Below, in pieces: positions 14,030 through 23,965 of a stretch of DNA of 64,000 nt (within the stretch, counting starts at the first letter, position 1; every line of letters starts with the position of its first letter). Location: positions 30,838 through 94,837 of the forward strand of contig JANQPV010000037.1 of assembly GCA_028285305.1 (NCBI GenBank), in the 5' to 3' direction. The translations under genes were made by a program, and so were the position numbers. The notes under the pieces were generated by a model. The model ran no database searches. It saw nothing but the letters and a program-made list of their open reading frames with translations, and was not told the origin of the DNA. This DNA comes from Alphaproteobacteria bacterium. Its GTDB lineage: Bacteria > Pseudomonadota > Alphaproteobacteria > SMXP01.

Positions 14030-15148
14030 TCAGCCGTCCCCGCGCCCGGAAAGCTCCAGCCGCTCCACCAAGTCCGCCAATTCCGTAACCGCATCGGGTT
14101 TACCCAATGCTTTGGATTGGGCCGAAGCCTTCTGAAGACCATCCGGGTCCGACAAAATCTCAGCCAACTTCATCGCGAGGTGGGGCGCCGTAAAATCGGG
14201 CTCAGCCATCAGCCAGCCCCCCCCATGGTCTTCCAGATACTTCGCATTCGCCGCCTGGTCCCCGTCCAAGGCAACACCCAGCGGAACCATAATTGCAGGC
14301 CGCCCGATCACCATTAATTCACATACGGTCGACGCACCCGACCTCGAGATGATCAGGTGGCTCCCGGCCATTCGCTCAGGGAGATCCGAAAAAAAGGCTT
14401 CAATATCGGAACTTATGCTCATTTCTTCATACTTCTTGCGAACCCGTTCAATATCTTCCGGGCGGCATTGTTGAGTCAACTCAATGCGTGACCGCAAGTC
14501 GAGCGGCAAGGACCGAATGGCATCGGGCACCACATTTGCGAATATCGTGGCACCTTGACTGCCGCCAAAAACGAGGAGCCGAATCGGCCCCGAGTCCGAA
14601 AAGGCCTCATACGGATCATTCCTTCGTTGGATCACCGCGTCTCGGACAGGATTCCCAGTGACTTCCGAGCGTTCCTTATCTCCGGGTTTCAGCCCCTTGG
14701 GTTCAGGAAAGGTCAAAGCAAGCTTCTTCATTGCCGGGGCGATGAGACGATTAGCGCGCCCCATCACCCTGTTTTGCTCGTGTAAACACGTCTGTTTGCG
14801 CCTCAGGATTGCGGCGAACATGGCCGGCAAGCTTGGATAACCGCCGAAGCCAACAACAACGGAAGGGCGATAACGCCCAATCAGCCGGTAGGCCTGGATC
14901 GTTCCCACAAACAATCGGGCAGCTGCCAGCGCCCGATTGATCAAACCGGACTGCTCTGTGGTCCCCGACAGAGTAGGATGCATCGGCGCCTCGGGAAAGT
15001 TGCGCTCCCAGGCAAGGCCGCGCTTATCCGTAACGACCACTGCCTTCCGGTTTCGTCTCGCCAGTTCCTGCGCCAAAGCCTGGGCGGGGAACAAGTGCCC
15101 TCCGGTGCCGCCGGCCGTAATCATAATCGGGTTATCGGCTTCATTCAT
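14030..15148 (-). CDS. murG: N-acetylglucosaminyltransferase MurG
   Basis: Peripheral membrane GT-B glycosyltransferase that adds GlcNAc to lipid I to make lipid II. The 372 residues begin with the glycine-rich loop [20 protein letters not shown]; a second glycine-rich segment is [16 protein letters not shown] and the donor-binding region is [22 protein letters not shown] in the C-terminal domain. ATG at 15148, 6 nt after the ftsW stop; followed by murC after 2 nt. Confidence 0.97.
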   Translation of the reverse strand: MNEADNPIMITAGGTGGHLFPAQALAQELARRNRKAVVVTDKRGLAWERNFPEAPMHPTLSGTTEQSGLINRALAAARLFVGTIQAYRLIGRYRPSVVVGFGGYPSLPAMFAAILRRKQTCLHEQNRVMGRANRLIAPAMKKLALTFPEPKGLKPGDKERSEVTGNPVRDAVIQRRNDPYEAFSDSGPIRLLVFGGSQGATIFANVVPDAIRSLPLDLRSRIELTQQCRPEDIERVRKKYEEMSISSDIEAFFSDLPERMAGSHLIISRSGASTVCELMVIGRPAIMVPLGVALDGDQAANAKYLEDHGGGWLMAEPDFTAPHLAMKLAEILSDPDGLQKASAQSKALGKPDAVTELADLVERLELSGRGDG

Positions 15149-15154
15149 ATTTCG

Positions 15155-16288
15155 TCACCCCACCCAAGACCGCATCTCCATCGAAGGTCTCTTTCGTGTG
15201 AGTGCCAATATCATTCCCATCGTGATTGCTGTTCCGATGAGCGATGAGCCACCATAAGATATGAATGGCAGAGTCATGCCCTTTGCCGGAAGCATCTGGA
15301 GATTAACGCCCATATTGATCAGCGCCTGCGCGCCGAACAGGATGATCAAACCTGACGCTGCCAATTGCACGAACAGGTCATTCTCCGAAACTGTGCGGAG
15401 CAGCCCGCGCATCACCACAAAACAAAACAAAGCAACAAGGAACAAACACGCGATCAAACCGAACTCCTCGCCCGTAACCGCAAAAATAAAATCAGTGTGC
15501 GCATCAGGGATAAGATACTTGATTGTTCCTTCGCCAGGTCCAACACCGCCGATCCCGCCAGCCTGAAACGCTTTGAGGGCCGTCTCCACTTGGTATTGGT
15601 CACCCACTTCAGGATTGAGATAGCGGTCAATCCGGCTATGGACATGGGGGAAATAGAGATAAGCGCCCACAATACCTGCAATCCCGACAAGGCCCAACAC
15701 GACGATCCAAAGAAAACTCACCCCGCTGAGGAAGAACGTGGCGCTCCACGCAAAAAAGGTGAGCATCGCCTGCCCAAAATCCGGCTGCAACATGAGCAAA
15801 CCCAAGACCAGGATCAGCAGACCAGTGGAATACAGATTGCCGTTGAAATCCGGCTGCGTCGCCCGTTTCGCAAACAGCCACGCCACAACCACGACAAACG
15901 CAGGCTTCACCAACTCAGAGGCTTGCAACGTAAAAGCACCCAGCGCAATCCAGCGTTGGGCGCCCTTCACTTCGCTCCCGATAAAGAGCGTTAGGACCAT
16001 GAGGGCAATCCCGCCCACCAAGAGACCTGCTGCAAAAAATCGTATCTGACGCGGCGAAAGAAGGGATACCGTCAACATGATTGCCACCGCCGGCAATAAA
16101 AATACCAGGCTGCGATAGGCATAGTGCAGCAGCGGCAAGTCGTGCCGCAAAGCCATAGACGGACTCGCCGCCAACGACATGATGGCACCCGCCAACACGA
16201 GCAGCAAAACCGCGCTCAAACTCCAACGGTCAACGGTCCACCACCATTGCCCAAGGATGGAACGGTCGGTTCGCGTCACACCTAACAT
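15155..16288 (-). CDS. ftsW: SEDS peptidoglycan polymerase FtsW
   Basis: Polytopic septal peptidoglycan glycosyltransferase working with FtsI. The 377 residues form about ten membrane spans. Conserved SEDS features include ALGAFTLQASELVKPAFVVV, MLQPDFGQAMLTF, the loop GGVGPGEGTIKYLIPDAHTD carrying the catalytic aspartate region, and MGVNLQMLPAKGMTLPFISYGGSS near the C-terminus. ATG at 16288 overlaps the end of murD by 7 nt. Confidence 0.97.
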   Translation of the reverse strand: MLGVTRTDRSILGQWWWTVDRWSLSAVLLLVLAGAIMSLAASPSMALRHDLPLLHYAYRSLVFLLPAVAIMLTVSLLSPRQIRFFAAGLLVGGIALMVLTLFIGSEVKGAQRWIALGAFTLQASELVKPAFVVVVAWLFAKRATQPDFNGNLYSTGLLILVLGLLMLQPDFGQAMLTFFAWSATFFLSGVSFLWIVVLGLVGIAGIVGAYLYFPHVHSRIDRYLNPEVGDQYQVETALKAFQAGGIGGVGPGEGTIKYLIPDAHTDFIFAVTGEEFGLIACLFLVALFCFVVMRGLLRTVSENDLFVQLAASGLIILFGAQALINMGVNLQMLPAKGMTLPFISYGGSSLIGTAITMGMILALTRKRPSMEMRSWVG

Positions 16289-17754
16289 GACGAAGCCTCC
16301 GCCCGCGGAACATCGGAGTGCGACTCATGCTCACTCATGCCTTCTACGAGAGAGCGAAAGTGTTCCCCTCTCTCTTCAAAGTCCCGATACAAATCGAACG
16401 AAGCGCAAGCCGGTGAGAACAGAACGATGGGTCCGCCTTGTCCGTCGTCTTCTTCATTCGTCATTTTTTGCTTTTCCGCTCTTGCATCACGCGCTGCCCC
16501 TTCGAGGGCTTGCCGCAAATCGCCGGCGGGAACGACCTCAACTTTGTCTGACAGATAAGCACACAAAGCCGCCTGTGACTCCCCAAATACATAAGCCTTC
16601 TTTACCCTGTTCGTATGGGGGCTGAGGGCTTCGAAATCATCATCCTTGGCTTTCCCTCCAACGATCCAGAAAATATTCTCAAACGCGGCCAAGGCATTTG
16701 CCGCAGCTTCCGCATTAGTCGCCTTGGAATCATTGATAAACGGAATGTCTTCAATCTCTTTGACCTTCTCCAAGCGATGAGACAAACCGCCAAAGCTCAA
16801 GATCGCATTGGCCACGTCCATTTGATGATGCATCAACTTGCGTGTGGCGGCATAGGCCGCGGCCGTATTTTGCCAGTTGTGCCGTCCTGGCAAAGCATCT
16901 GCCATGCGTAGGTTAACAAGCTCACTCGTCGGGCGCGTCATCCCGTCATAAAGAATGCCGTCGATCACATAGATCCCGTGACCCAACACTTTGCCTACTG
17001 AAATCGGGCACACATCTTGTTTGTGTTCCGAAGAAATTCGAGTGCAGATCTCTTGAGAATAACCGTCATCGACCCCAACAACGGCCAAATCGCCGGCTTC
17101 TTGCGCCATAAAGATACGGCTCTTCGCATTCACATATCCTTCCATACCCCCGTGGCGGTCCAAGTGATCCGGCGTAATGTTCAGAAGAATTGCAACATCT
17201 GCGCGCAGGGAAAACGTCAGATCCAATTGATAGGAGGACAATTCGATGACATAGACACTGCGGTCATCCGGTGGAGGTGCCGAAAGAATCGACTGGCCAA
17301 TATTGCCGACAACGTGAGCGCTCCGCCCGCACCGCTCGAGGATATGGCCCACAAGCGCCGCCGTCGTGGATTTTCCATTCGTGCCCGTAATGGCGACGAT
17401 TTGGGGCTTTTGCTTGTCTTCATCTTGCGAGTTTATCTCCCGCGCGAACAGTTCCACATCGCCAATGATCTCCACATTCGCCGCCCGAGCGCGTTGCACG
17501 ATTTTGTGAGGCTCCGGATGCGTAAGCGGCACGCCCGGCGTTAGGACAAGAGCTGAAAACAGGGCCCAATCGGCTGCATACAGATCATCAACGGTGAGAC
17601 CATCTATCTCAGCTTCATTGCGCGACTTTTCGCTGTCGTCCCAGGCGTGAACAATGGCACCTCCCGCCATCAATGCATGTCCGGCGGCACAGCCCGAACG
17701 GCCGAGTCCAAAAACGGCCACATGTTTGCCGGCAAAGACCGTAATGGGAATCAC
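16282..17754 (-). CDS. murD: UDP-N-acetylmuramoylalanine--D-glutamate ligase MurD
   Basis: Adds D-Glu to UDP-MurNAc-L-Ala. The 490 residues carry the N-terminal UDP-binding motif FGLGRSGCAAGHALMAGG, the P-loop ITGTNGKST (P-loop core at 124-130), the middle-domain ITPDHLDRHGGMEGYVNAKSR and the C-terminal FINDSKATNAEAAANAL, all diagnostic for MurD. It is somewhat longer than E. coli MurD (438), partly through acidic insertions such as EEDDGQGGP near the C-terminus. GTG start at 17754, just after the mraY stop. Confidence 0.97.
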   Translation of the reverse strand: MIPITVFAGKHVAVFGLGRSGCAAGHALMAGGAIVHAWDDSEKSRNEAEIDGLTVDDLYAADWALFSALVLTPGVPLTHPEPHKIVQRARAANVEIIGDVELFAREINSQDEDKQKPQIVAITGTNGKSTTAALVGHILERCGRSAHVVGNIGQSILSAPPPDDRSVYVIELSSYQLDLTFSLRADVAILLNITPDHLDRHGGMEGYVNAKSRIFMAQEAGDLAVVGVDDGYSQEICTRISSEHKQDVCPISVGKVLGHGIYVIDGILYDGMTRPTSELVNLRMADALPGRHNWQNTAAAYAATRKLMHHQMDVANAILSFGGLSHRLEKVKEIEDIPFINDSKATNAEAAANALAAFENIFWIVGGKAKDDDFEALSPHTNRVKKAYVFGESQAALCAYLSDKVEVVPAGDLRQALEGAARDARAEKQKMTNEEDDGQGGPIVLFSPACASFDLYRDFEERGEHFRSLVEGMSEHESHSDVPRAEASSC

Positions 17755-17755
17755 G

Positions 17756-18862
17756 TTACCTCAACTTCAAAGTGGACAGACCAACCATGGCCAAAACCAC
17801 GGCGATGATCCAAAAACGGATGACAATGGTGGGCTCTTTCCACCCCAACTTTTCGAAGTGATGATGGATGGGCGCCATCCGAAAGACGCGCTTGCCTGTG
17901 AGTTTGAAGGAGGCCACCTGCATCATGACGGACAGCGCCTCCATAACAAAGATACCGCCAATAATGGCAAGAACGATTTCGTGCTTGATGGCCACGCTGA
18001 TCGAGCCCAGCGCCGCGCCGAGGGAAAGCGAGCCTGTATCTCCCATAAAAACCATCGCAGGCGGAGCGTTAAACCACAAGAAACCAAGTCCGGCACCAAG
18101 TAACGCACCACAAAAAACAACCACTTCGCCGGTACCCGGCACATAGATCAGTTGCAGATACTCTGAAAAGTCTGCCCTGCCTATGATGTACGTGATGATG
18201 CCGAAACATGCAGCCGCAATCATGACCGGAACAATTGCCAAACCGTCCAGCCCATCCGTCAGATTCACGGCATTCGCCGCACCCACGATCACAAACATGC
18301 CAAATGGCACAAAGAACCAGCCCAAGTTCACGAAGAAGTCTTTAAAGAAAGGAAAAGCGACAGAAGCGGCCGTGCCGCCGGTCGGTCCTTCCTCTCCTCC
18401 GGCTACATACATGATCCCGAGAACCGCGACGACTGCAATCACACCCTCGATTCCTAGCCGCACGCGACTCGAGACCCCCGAACTCGAAGATTGCGTAACC
18501 TTTGCGTAGTCGTCCGCAAATCCGACCAGGCCAAATCCGACCGTGACCATCAATACGATCCAAACATAGGGATTGAATAAGTCGGCCCACAGAAGAGTTG
18601 CGAGACTCACACTAATCAGGATCATCACCCCGCCCATTGTGGGTGTGCCCTTTTTCGTAATCAGATGAGATTCAGGCCCATCTTCGCGTATAGGCTGCCC
18701 CTCCCCCTGCTTGCTCTTGAGCCAATTTATGATGCGGGGCCCAATCAAAAAGCAGATGATGAGAGACGTCATCGTCGCGGCACCGCCGCGAAATGTCAGA
18801 TACCGGAAGACATTGAACACCTGCACATCCTCGCTCAATTGAACGAATAGATGATATAGCAT
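17756..18862 (-). CDS. mraY: Phospho-MurNAc-pentapeptide transferase MraY
   Basis: Integral membrane enzyme that transfers phospho-MurNAc-pentapeptide to undecaprenyl phosphate, forming lipid I. The 368 residues have about ten membrane segments and the catalytic motifs [11 protein letters not shown] (magnesium-binding aspartates), [13 protein letters not shown] and the histidine-rich cytoplasmic loop [18 protein letters not shown] at 18862, 29 nt after the murF stop; followed by murD after 1 nt. Confidence 0.98.
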   Translation of the reverse strand: MLYHLFVQLSEDVQVFNVFRYLTFRGGAATMTSLIICFLIGPRIINWLKSKQGEGQPIREDGPESHLITKKGTPTMGGVMILISVSLATLLWADLFNPYVWIVLMVTVGFGLVGFADDYAKVTQSSSSGVSSRVRLGIEGVIAVVAVLGIMYVAGGEEGPTGGTAASVAFPFFKDFFVNLGWFFVPFGMFVIVGAANAVNLTDGLDGLAIVPVMIAAACFGIITYIIGRADFSEYLQLIYVPGTGEVVVFCGALLGAGLGFLWFNAPPAMVFMGDTGSLSLGAALGSISVAIKHEIVLAIIGGIFVMEALSVMMQVASFKLTGKRVFRMAPIHHHFEKLGWKEPTIVIRFWIIAVVLAMVGLSTLKLR

Positions 18863-18891
18863 TTGTTAACCCCTGCTCGTTTTAGCCCACG

Positions 18892-20298
18892 TTAGCTCGA
18901 TTCGCCTTCATCCATCGCGAGGACACCGTCCACAATGACTTTCATCCCCGACCCCAAAGATCCCTTGACCATAACGATATCCCCCGGCTGCAAATCGCTG
19001 TTAAGCGCTTCAACCAATTCCGCTGCGGTGTCGGCATAAGCCCCTTTCCGGCTTGAGTCCAATCCATTCCACAAATGTTTCATGTATGGCCCCGCAAGGT
19101 AAACACGATCCACATTCATTTCCGTAATCGGATGAATCAGGTCCTTATGGTAGTGCTCGGCGTTCTCGCCTAACTCAAGCATATCGCCCAGGACCGCAAG
19201 CGTGCGCACTGAAGGCTCAGCTTTGCGTCCGGCAAGCGTGCGCAAGGCCGAGGCCATGGACGCAGGATTTGCGTTGTAAGACTCATCGATCAGCGAAACG
19301 TGCCCGCCCGGCAACGCTATTCGGTGTGTTCTGCCCCGTCCTTCCCGAGGTTGAACGTTGCTCAAATGACCAGCAGCAGATTGAAGATCGGCTCCAGCCA
19401 GCCGAACAGCGGTCAACACGGCGATACTGTTCATCGCAATATGCCGCCCAGGAATGTTCAAAGTATAGGTAACGGGGCTCCCTAATATCTCCGCCTCGAC
19501 GACAGTCCCCTCCGACGCTGACTGAAGGTTCACCAATCGAGACTGCGCCGAGGACTGCGATCCAAACGCAAAAATGTCTCTAACGCCAACGTCTTGGGCT
19601 CTTTTCTTGAGATGTTCGAAGAAATTGCCATCTTCATTGAGGATGGCCGCCCCAGATGAATCCATCCCTTCGAAGATTTCGGCTTTCGCATCTGCGATTC
19701 CCTCAAGCCCCTCAAAAAACTCAATGTGAACCGGCTCTATGGCCGTAATAATTGAAATGTGCGGCCGGACCATCTTTGTAAGCGGCCGGATCTCGTTGGC
19801 GTGGTTCATTCCCAGTTCGAAGACACCAAATTTGGTGCTCGCCGGCATTCGAGCCAAGGTGAGCGGGACTCCCAAGTGGTTGTTATAGGAGGCAACGGAC
19901 GCATGCGTTGGCGCTTGCACAGACAGGACCGCGCGCAACATATCCTTCGTACCCGTCTTGCCCACACTCCCCGTCACGGCAATGCGCGTTGCATCCGCTC
20001 TTTCCCGCGATGCCGTCCCAAGAGCCTGCAATGCGATCAGTGTGTCGCTAACCACGACCGCGGGCTGATCTTCGCTGAGCCGTTCGGAAACCAAAGCTGC
20101 CGCTGCACCTTTAGAAAGGGCATCATCGACAAATCGATGGCCATCGCTGTTTTCACCCTTGATAGCGACAAATAGGTCGCCCTTTTCAAGTGTGCGCGAG
20201 TCGATAGAAACGCCGTACACGTCCCATTGCGCTTGCGGCACCGCCTTGCCCCCTGTTGCACGGACAATCTCATCACATGTCCAAAGAACCTCAGTCAC
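18892..20298 (-). CDS. murF: UDP-MurNAc-tripeptide--D-Ala-D-Ala ligase MurF
   Basis: Adds the D-Ala-D-Ala dipeptide made by Ddl, completing the pentapeptide precursor. Motifs are the P-loop AVTGSVGKTGTKDML, the middle region GVFELGMNHANEIRPLTKMV, and SLIDESYNANPASM in the C-terminal domain. I choose the GTG at 20298 because GGAGG lies 5 nt upstream and the resulting N-terminus (VTEVLWTCDEIVRATGG) matches MurF; the GTG overlaps the murE stop by 8 nt. An ATG at 20310 is the alternative; a further upstream start at 20388 would overlap murE by 98 nt. Length 468 residues. Confidence 0.95.
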   Translation of the reverse strand: MTEVLWTCDEIVRATGGKAVPQAQWDVYGVSIDSRTLEKGDLFVAIKGENSDGHRFVDDALSKGAAAALVSERLSEDQPAVVVSDTLIALQALGTASRERADATRIAVTGSVGKTGTKDMLRAVLSVQAPTHASVASYNNHLGVPLTLARMPASTKFGVFELGMNHANEIRPLTKMVRPHISIITAIEPVHIEFFEGLEGIADAKAEIFEGMDSSGAAILNEDGNFFEHLKKRAQDVGVRDIFAFGSQSSAQSRLVNLQSASEGTVVEAEILGSPVTYTLNIPGRHIAMNSIAVLTAVRLAGADLQSAAGHLSNVQPREGRGRTHRIALPGGHVSLIDESYNANPASMASALRTLAGRKAEPSVRTLAVLGDMLELGENAEHYHKDLIHPITEMNVDRVYLAGPYMKHLWNGLDSSRKGAYADTAAELVEALNSDLQPGDIVMVKGSLGSGMKVIVDGVLAMDEGESS

Positions 20299-21808
20299 AC
20301 TGGCCTCCATGTTCAAGGAGAGCTTGTCTTGCAACCGCTCTGTCATCAAATGGCAAGATTTTCGAGCCGATATGCTGACCCGTCTCATGGCCTTTTCCAG
20401 CGATCACAAGAACGTCCCCTTCTGCCAAGTTCGAGACCGCGTGATGGATGGCTTCAGCGCGATCCGGTATCTCAACGGCTCCGTCCATGCAACTCATGAT
20501 GCTGGACCTGATTTCCGCTGGGTCTTCCGAGCGCGGATTATCGTCCGTGATGTAACAACGATCCGCCAAATAATCAGCCCGTTCGCCCATGATTGCCCGC
20601 TTTCCCGCATCGCGATCCCCACCCGCACCGAAGACAACATGCAATTGCCGTTGGGTATGATCACGCAGGGTTTGGAGTATCGTCATTAACGCATCCGGCG
20701 TGTGCGCATAGTCCACAAAAACCAATGCGCCCCTCTTTGACTGGCCGATGCACTCGAGACGACCTGGCACACCCTCCAGGCATTCAAGCGCGCCCATCAC
20801 ATCTGGTACACCTATATCCGTGGCTAGGGCTAGTCCCGCTGCAACTAACGCATTGTCGAGCTGAAAGCGGCCGAACAGTGGAAATGCGATCTCATACTCC
20901 ACCCCGTCAAAGCAAACGTGCACCAAGTGGCCGGTATCAGTCGGCACTTCATTGAGTAACCGCAGTCCATCATTCGCCAATTCGTATCCACCAACCGGAA
21001 GGACGCGTCTTCCAGATTGCAGGCAGAGTTCGCGCACCCGTTCCCCGTACGCCGTATCGACATGCACAATAGCAAAGTGATCGCGCGGCAGTAGCTGGGT
21101 GAAGAGACGACACTTCGCATGGAAGTAATCCTCCATTGAGGCATGATAATCGAGATGGTCCTGCGACAAATTCGTGAACGCCGCGACACGCACATTAAGT
21201 CCATCCAATCGATATTGATCAAGACCATGACTCGATGCTTCCACGGCGAGATGCGTGACACCGGTCAGTGCCATGGCCTGCACCGCCTCATGCAATTGCA
21301 ACGGGTCTGGAGAAGTGAGGCCGAGCGGCCGCGTTCCGTCTTTCGAACTTAAACCCAGTGTGCCGATACTCCCCGCCTGTTTTCCAGCGGCAGCCCAAAA
21401 TTGTTGAAGAAACCGGGCGACCGAGGTCTTGCCGTTGGTGCCTGTAATCGCAGCAATACAATCAGGTTGCGGAGCATAAAGCTTAGAGGCCGTTCGACTA
21501 ACGGCCAGCCTAACATTCTTCACACCAACGAGAACAACGGCATCGTCGGACACCATCGCACGCGCTTCGGAAACGCGCGCACGATCAAGAACAACGGCCG
21601 ATGCGCCACGATCTACGGCGTCACAAATGAATGAAAATCCGTCTAGTGAAGTACCGCCAATGGCAAAAAAGAGGTTATCTTTCTGCACACGACGGCTGTC
21701 CATCGCAAGTCCAGAAATGTCTATTTGGCTCACATCGATAAAGTCGGCGGTGTCAATTGTGACCTCGCTTTGACAGTCTTCAGCTCCAAGCAGCTGTCTT
21801 AACTTCAT
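20291..21808 (-). CDS. murE: UDP-MurNAc-dipeptide--meso-diaminopimelate ligase MurE
   Basis: Adds the third stem residue. The 505 residues carry the MurE N-terminal domain (GLAMDSRRVQKDNLFFAIGG), the P-loop AAITGTNGKTSVARFL, EASSHGLDQYRLDG, and the C-terminal DNPRSEDP motif. DNPR is the diagnostic motif for meso-diaminopimelate as substrate, as expected for a Gram-negative wall. ATG at 21808, 14 nt after the ftsI stop. Confidence 0.97.
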   Translation of the reverse strand: MKLRQLLGAEDCQSEVTIDTADFIDVSQIDISGLAMDSRRVQKDNLFFAIGGTSLDGFSFICDAVDRGASAVVLDRARVSEARAMVSDDAVVLVGVKNVRLAVSRTASKLYAPQPDCIAAITGTNGKTSVARFLQQFWAAAGKQAGSIGTLGLSSKDGTRPLGLTSPDPLQLHEAVQAMALTGVTHLAVEASSHGLDQYRLDGLNVRVAAFTNLSQDHLDYHASMEDYFHAKCRLFTQLLPRDHFAIVHVDTAYGERVRELCLQSGRRVLPVGGYELANDGLRLLNEVPTDTGHLVHVCFDGVEYEIAFPLFGRFQLDNALVAAGLALATDIGVPDVMGALECLEGVPGRLECIGQSKRGALVFVDYAHTPDALMTILQTLRDHTQRQLHVVFGAGGDRDAGKRAIMGERADYLADRCYITDDNPRSEDPAEIRSSIMSCMDGAVEIPDRAEAIHHAVSNLAEGDVLVIAGKGHETGQHIGSKILPFDDRAVARQALLEHGGQCD

Positions 21809-21822
21809 CCAGATACACTACT

Positions 21823-23577
21823 CTAACGCACCGTAAACGCCGCACGCTGAACTTCAACTTGCGGCTCGATTTCCTCAAAAACCGGATTGATTCCCAACAC
21901 CGGACCGATTTTCTTGATCAAACTTCCAGCCAAGGGCGCCGCGTTCCACCCAGCCGTCGCATGCCAGTGAGTCTCTGCTGTCCCCTTGGGCTCATCTAGC
22001 ATAACAAATACGACAAATTTTGGATCCTCGGACGGAAAAACGGCCAGAAACGAAGTGATAAGATCACGCCGATTGTAGCCTCCCGCTGTGCTCTTTTCCG
22101 CAGTTCCTGTTTTACCACCAACTCTGTAGCCGGGCACATTGGCATTGCCCGCCGTGCCATCTGTGACCACCGATCTCAACAGTTTGCGCATGATCTTTGC
22201 TGTGGCCGGCGAGACCACACGATCTCGCTCCTCAAGGTCGCCGACTTCTCGTTTGCGAATTGTAGGTTCTACATAGTAGCCGCCATTAACGATCGAAGCA
22301 GCCGCAGATGACAATTGCAGGGGAGAGACAGCGATGCCGTGACCGAACGAAATCGTTGCAGCACGCACTTCCCGCCAATTGAGTGGAACACTCGGATCGC
22401 CCACTTCGGGCAGCTCAATGGGCGATCGCTCCAACAGACCCAAAGACTGAACGAACTGCTGGTGCCGCATCACACCGACATCACGCGCCATCTTCGCGGC
22501 CCCAATATTTGACGAATGCATTAATATTTCGGGGACGCTCAGCCACCGTCCTTGACCGTGAAAGTCGCGAATCTTGAAGCGCCCGTATTGCAGAGGTTTC
22601 GACGTATCGTATCCGTCCGCCAGCGAAACGGTTCTGTTTTCTAGGGCCATCGCGACCGTGAAAACTTTGAATACGGAGCCAAGCTCGTAAACCCCTTTGG
22701 TCGCCGAGTTGAACCGCGCAGTACGGTCGGTCACCGGCTTGTTTGGATCGAAGTCCGGCAGCGACGTCATCGCGATCACTTCCCCGGAGTGCACATCCAT
22801 CACAACCCCCGCCGCACCGCGCGCTGCAAACTTCTTCATCGATTTGGCCAATTCGGCACGGAGCAGGAATTGAACGCGGGAATCGAGCGATAGCTCAAGG
22901 GGACGCCGCAAAAGACGTGCTTGAAGAATGTCTTGTTCTAAGGACAGCTCAACGCCTGCTATACCGTTGTTATCAACATCGACATATCCAAGAACATGCG
23001 CAGCTTGCCGCCTTTGGGGATACGACCGGCCGATGCCTGTGGTGTAGGACACACCGGCAATTCCCTCGGCATGGATAGAAGCGCACGTTGCCAAATCCAA
23101 GTTGCGCGCGAGGGTGATCTCGTGTCGGTTTGACGTTAACCTGCGAAACAAATCGTCGTAGCTTCGGGATGGAACGTGCTCATGCAGCCGCCGGGCTGTA
23201 TCGGCGGGAGTCCAAACATGCCTTGGAAAACCCTTCAGCGTACAAACTTTAACGTCGGTCGCGTAGAGCTCCCCATTTCGATCTACAATATCTCCCCTTG
23301 CGGAGCTTAGACCCGCCCCGCCGCTTCCTTCAGCGCCAGCAACGGCAGGCGATGTTAACATGATACCGACCAATTTGGTAGCAACACTTCCAAAGGTGAT
23401 GAAAAGACATGCCGCCAGCGCCATGATGCGGAACGAAGCAGAGCGCGTCGACTGCGTCATCAGATAGGTTTTACGGATATGTGCAGCTATCCCAATGCCG
23501 CCGCTGTCGAGATAGCCACACATCCCGTCGGGCACAAATACGCCCGGTCCAGAGTCTTTCGGCTTTACGTCAGCCAT
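21823..23577 (-). CDS. ftsI: Septal peptidoglycan transpeptidase FtsI (PBP3)
   Basis: Class B penicillin-binding protein that crosslinks septal peptidoglycan. It has a cytoplasmic tail of about 45 residues, a membrane anchor (IMALAACLFITFGSVATKLVG), the PBP dimerisation domain and the transpeptidase domain with the three active-site motifs SxxK (GSVFKVFTVA), SxN (MHSSNIGAAKMA) and KTG (VGGKTGTAEK). I choose the ATG at 23577 (584 residues), which has GGAGG 8 nt upstream and overlaps the ftsL stop; an in-frame start at 23637 would lie inside ftsL without need. Confidence 0.96.
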   Translation of the reverse strand: MADVKPKDSGPGVFVPDGMCGYLDSGGIGIAAHIRKTYLMTQSTRSASFRIMALAACLFITFGSVATKLVGIMLTSPAVAGAEGSGGAGLSSARGDIVDRNGELYATDVKVCTLKGFPRHVWTPADTARRLHEHVPSRSYDDLFRRLTSNRHEITLARNLDLATCASIHAEGIAGVSYTTGIGRSYPQRRQAAHVLGYVDVDNNGIAGVELSLEQDILQARLLRRPLELSLDSRVQFLLRAELAKSMKKFAARGAAGVVMDVHSGEVIAMTSLPDFDPNKPVTDRTARFNSATKGVYELGSVFKVFTVAMALENRTVSLADGYDTSKPLQYGRFKIRDFHGQGRWLSVPEILMHSSNIGAAKMARDVGVMRHQQFVQSLGLLERSPIELPEVGDPSVPLNWREVRAATISFGHGIAVSPLQLSSAAASIVNGGYYVEPTIRKREVGDLEERDRVVSPATAKIMRKLLRSVVTDGTAGNANVPGYRVGGKTGTAEKSTAGGYNRRDLITSFLAVFPSEDPKFVVFVMLDEPKGTAETHWHATAGWNAAPLAGSLIKKIGPVLGINPVFEEIEPQVEVQRAAFTVR

Positions 23578-23965
23578 CAGAATTGCCTCCTCTGGAAAAA
23601 CTGTCTGAGAGGAGACGTTCAAGCTCCTCGACTTCATACTCTAATTCGGGGCCGAGTTGATCGCCTTCATCGCTTTCGCCAACCGGCCGAAGCGGAACGT
23701 TTGCCAGCTCTGCTATCTGACCCGGCTCCGTCATTTGCAGATCTTGCGACAGATATTCCGCCACCAGCGCTTCCAGGCGATCTGGATTGTTCAAGAAGGC
23801 CCACTCAGCCCTGAGCATCTTTATTTCTTCTTGACGCTTAACCAATTCAATTCGAAGTTGCTCAACACGCTTATCCGCGCGCGTTGTATTGAGTTTCAAG
23901 CTGTACATCCCGAATGCGCTGAGAATCACGACAGAGATTATTCCCACACCCCAGAACTTGGTCAT
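23570..23965 (-). CDS. ftsL: Cell division protein FtsL
   Basis: Small bitopic divisome protein of 131 residues. One N-terminal membrane span (GVGIISVVILSAFGMYSLKL) is followed by a leucine-zipper-like coiled coil (KRVEQLRIELVKRQEEIKML) and the short conserved NPDRLEALVAEYLSQ segment, then an acidic tail. The ATG at 23965 overlaps the rsmH stop as ATGA with GGAG 7 nt upstream; the longer reading frame from 24022 would be out-of-family. FtsL sequences diverge quickly, so the call rests on topology and position between rsmH and ftsI. Confidence 0.9.
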   Translation of the reverse strand: MTKFWGVGIISVVILSAFGMYSLKLNTTRADKRVEQLRIELVKRQEEIKMLRAEWAFLNNPDRLEALVAEYLSQDLQMTEPGQIAELANVPLRPVGESDEGDQLGPELEYEVEELERLLSDSFSRGGNSDG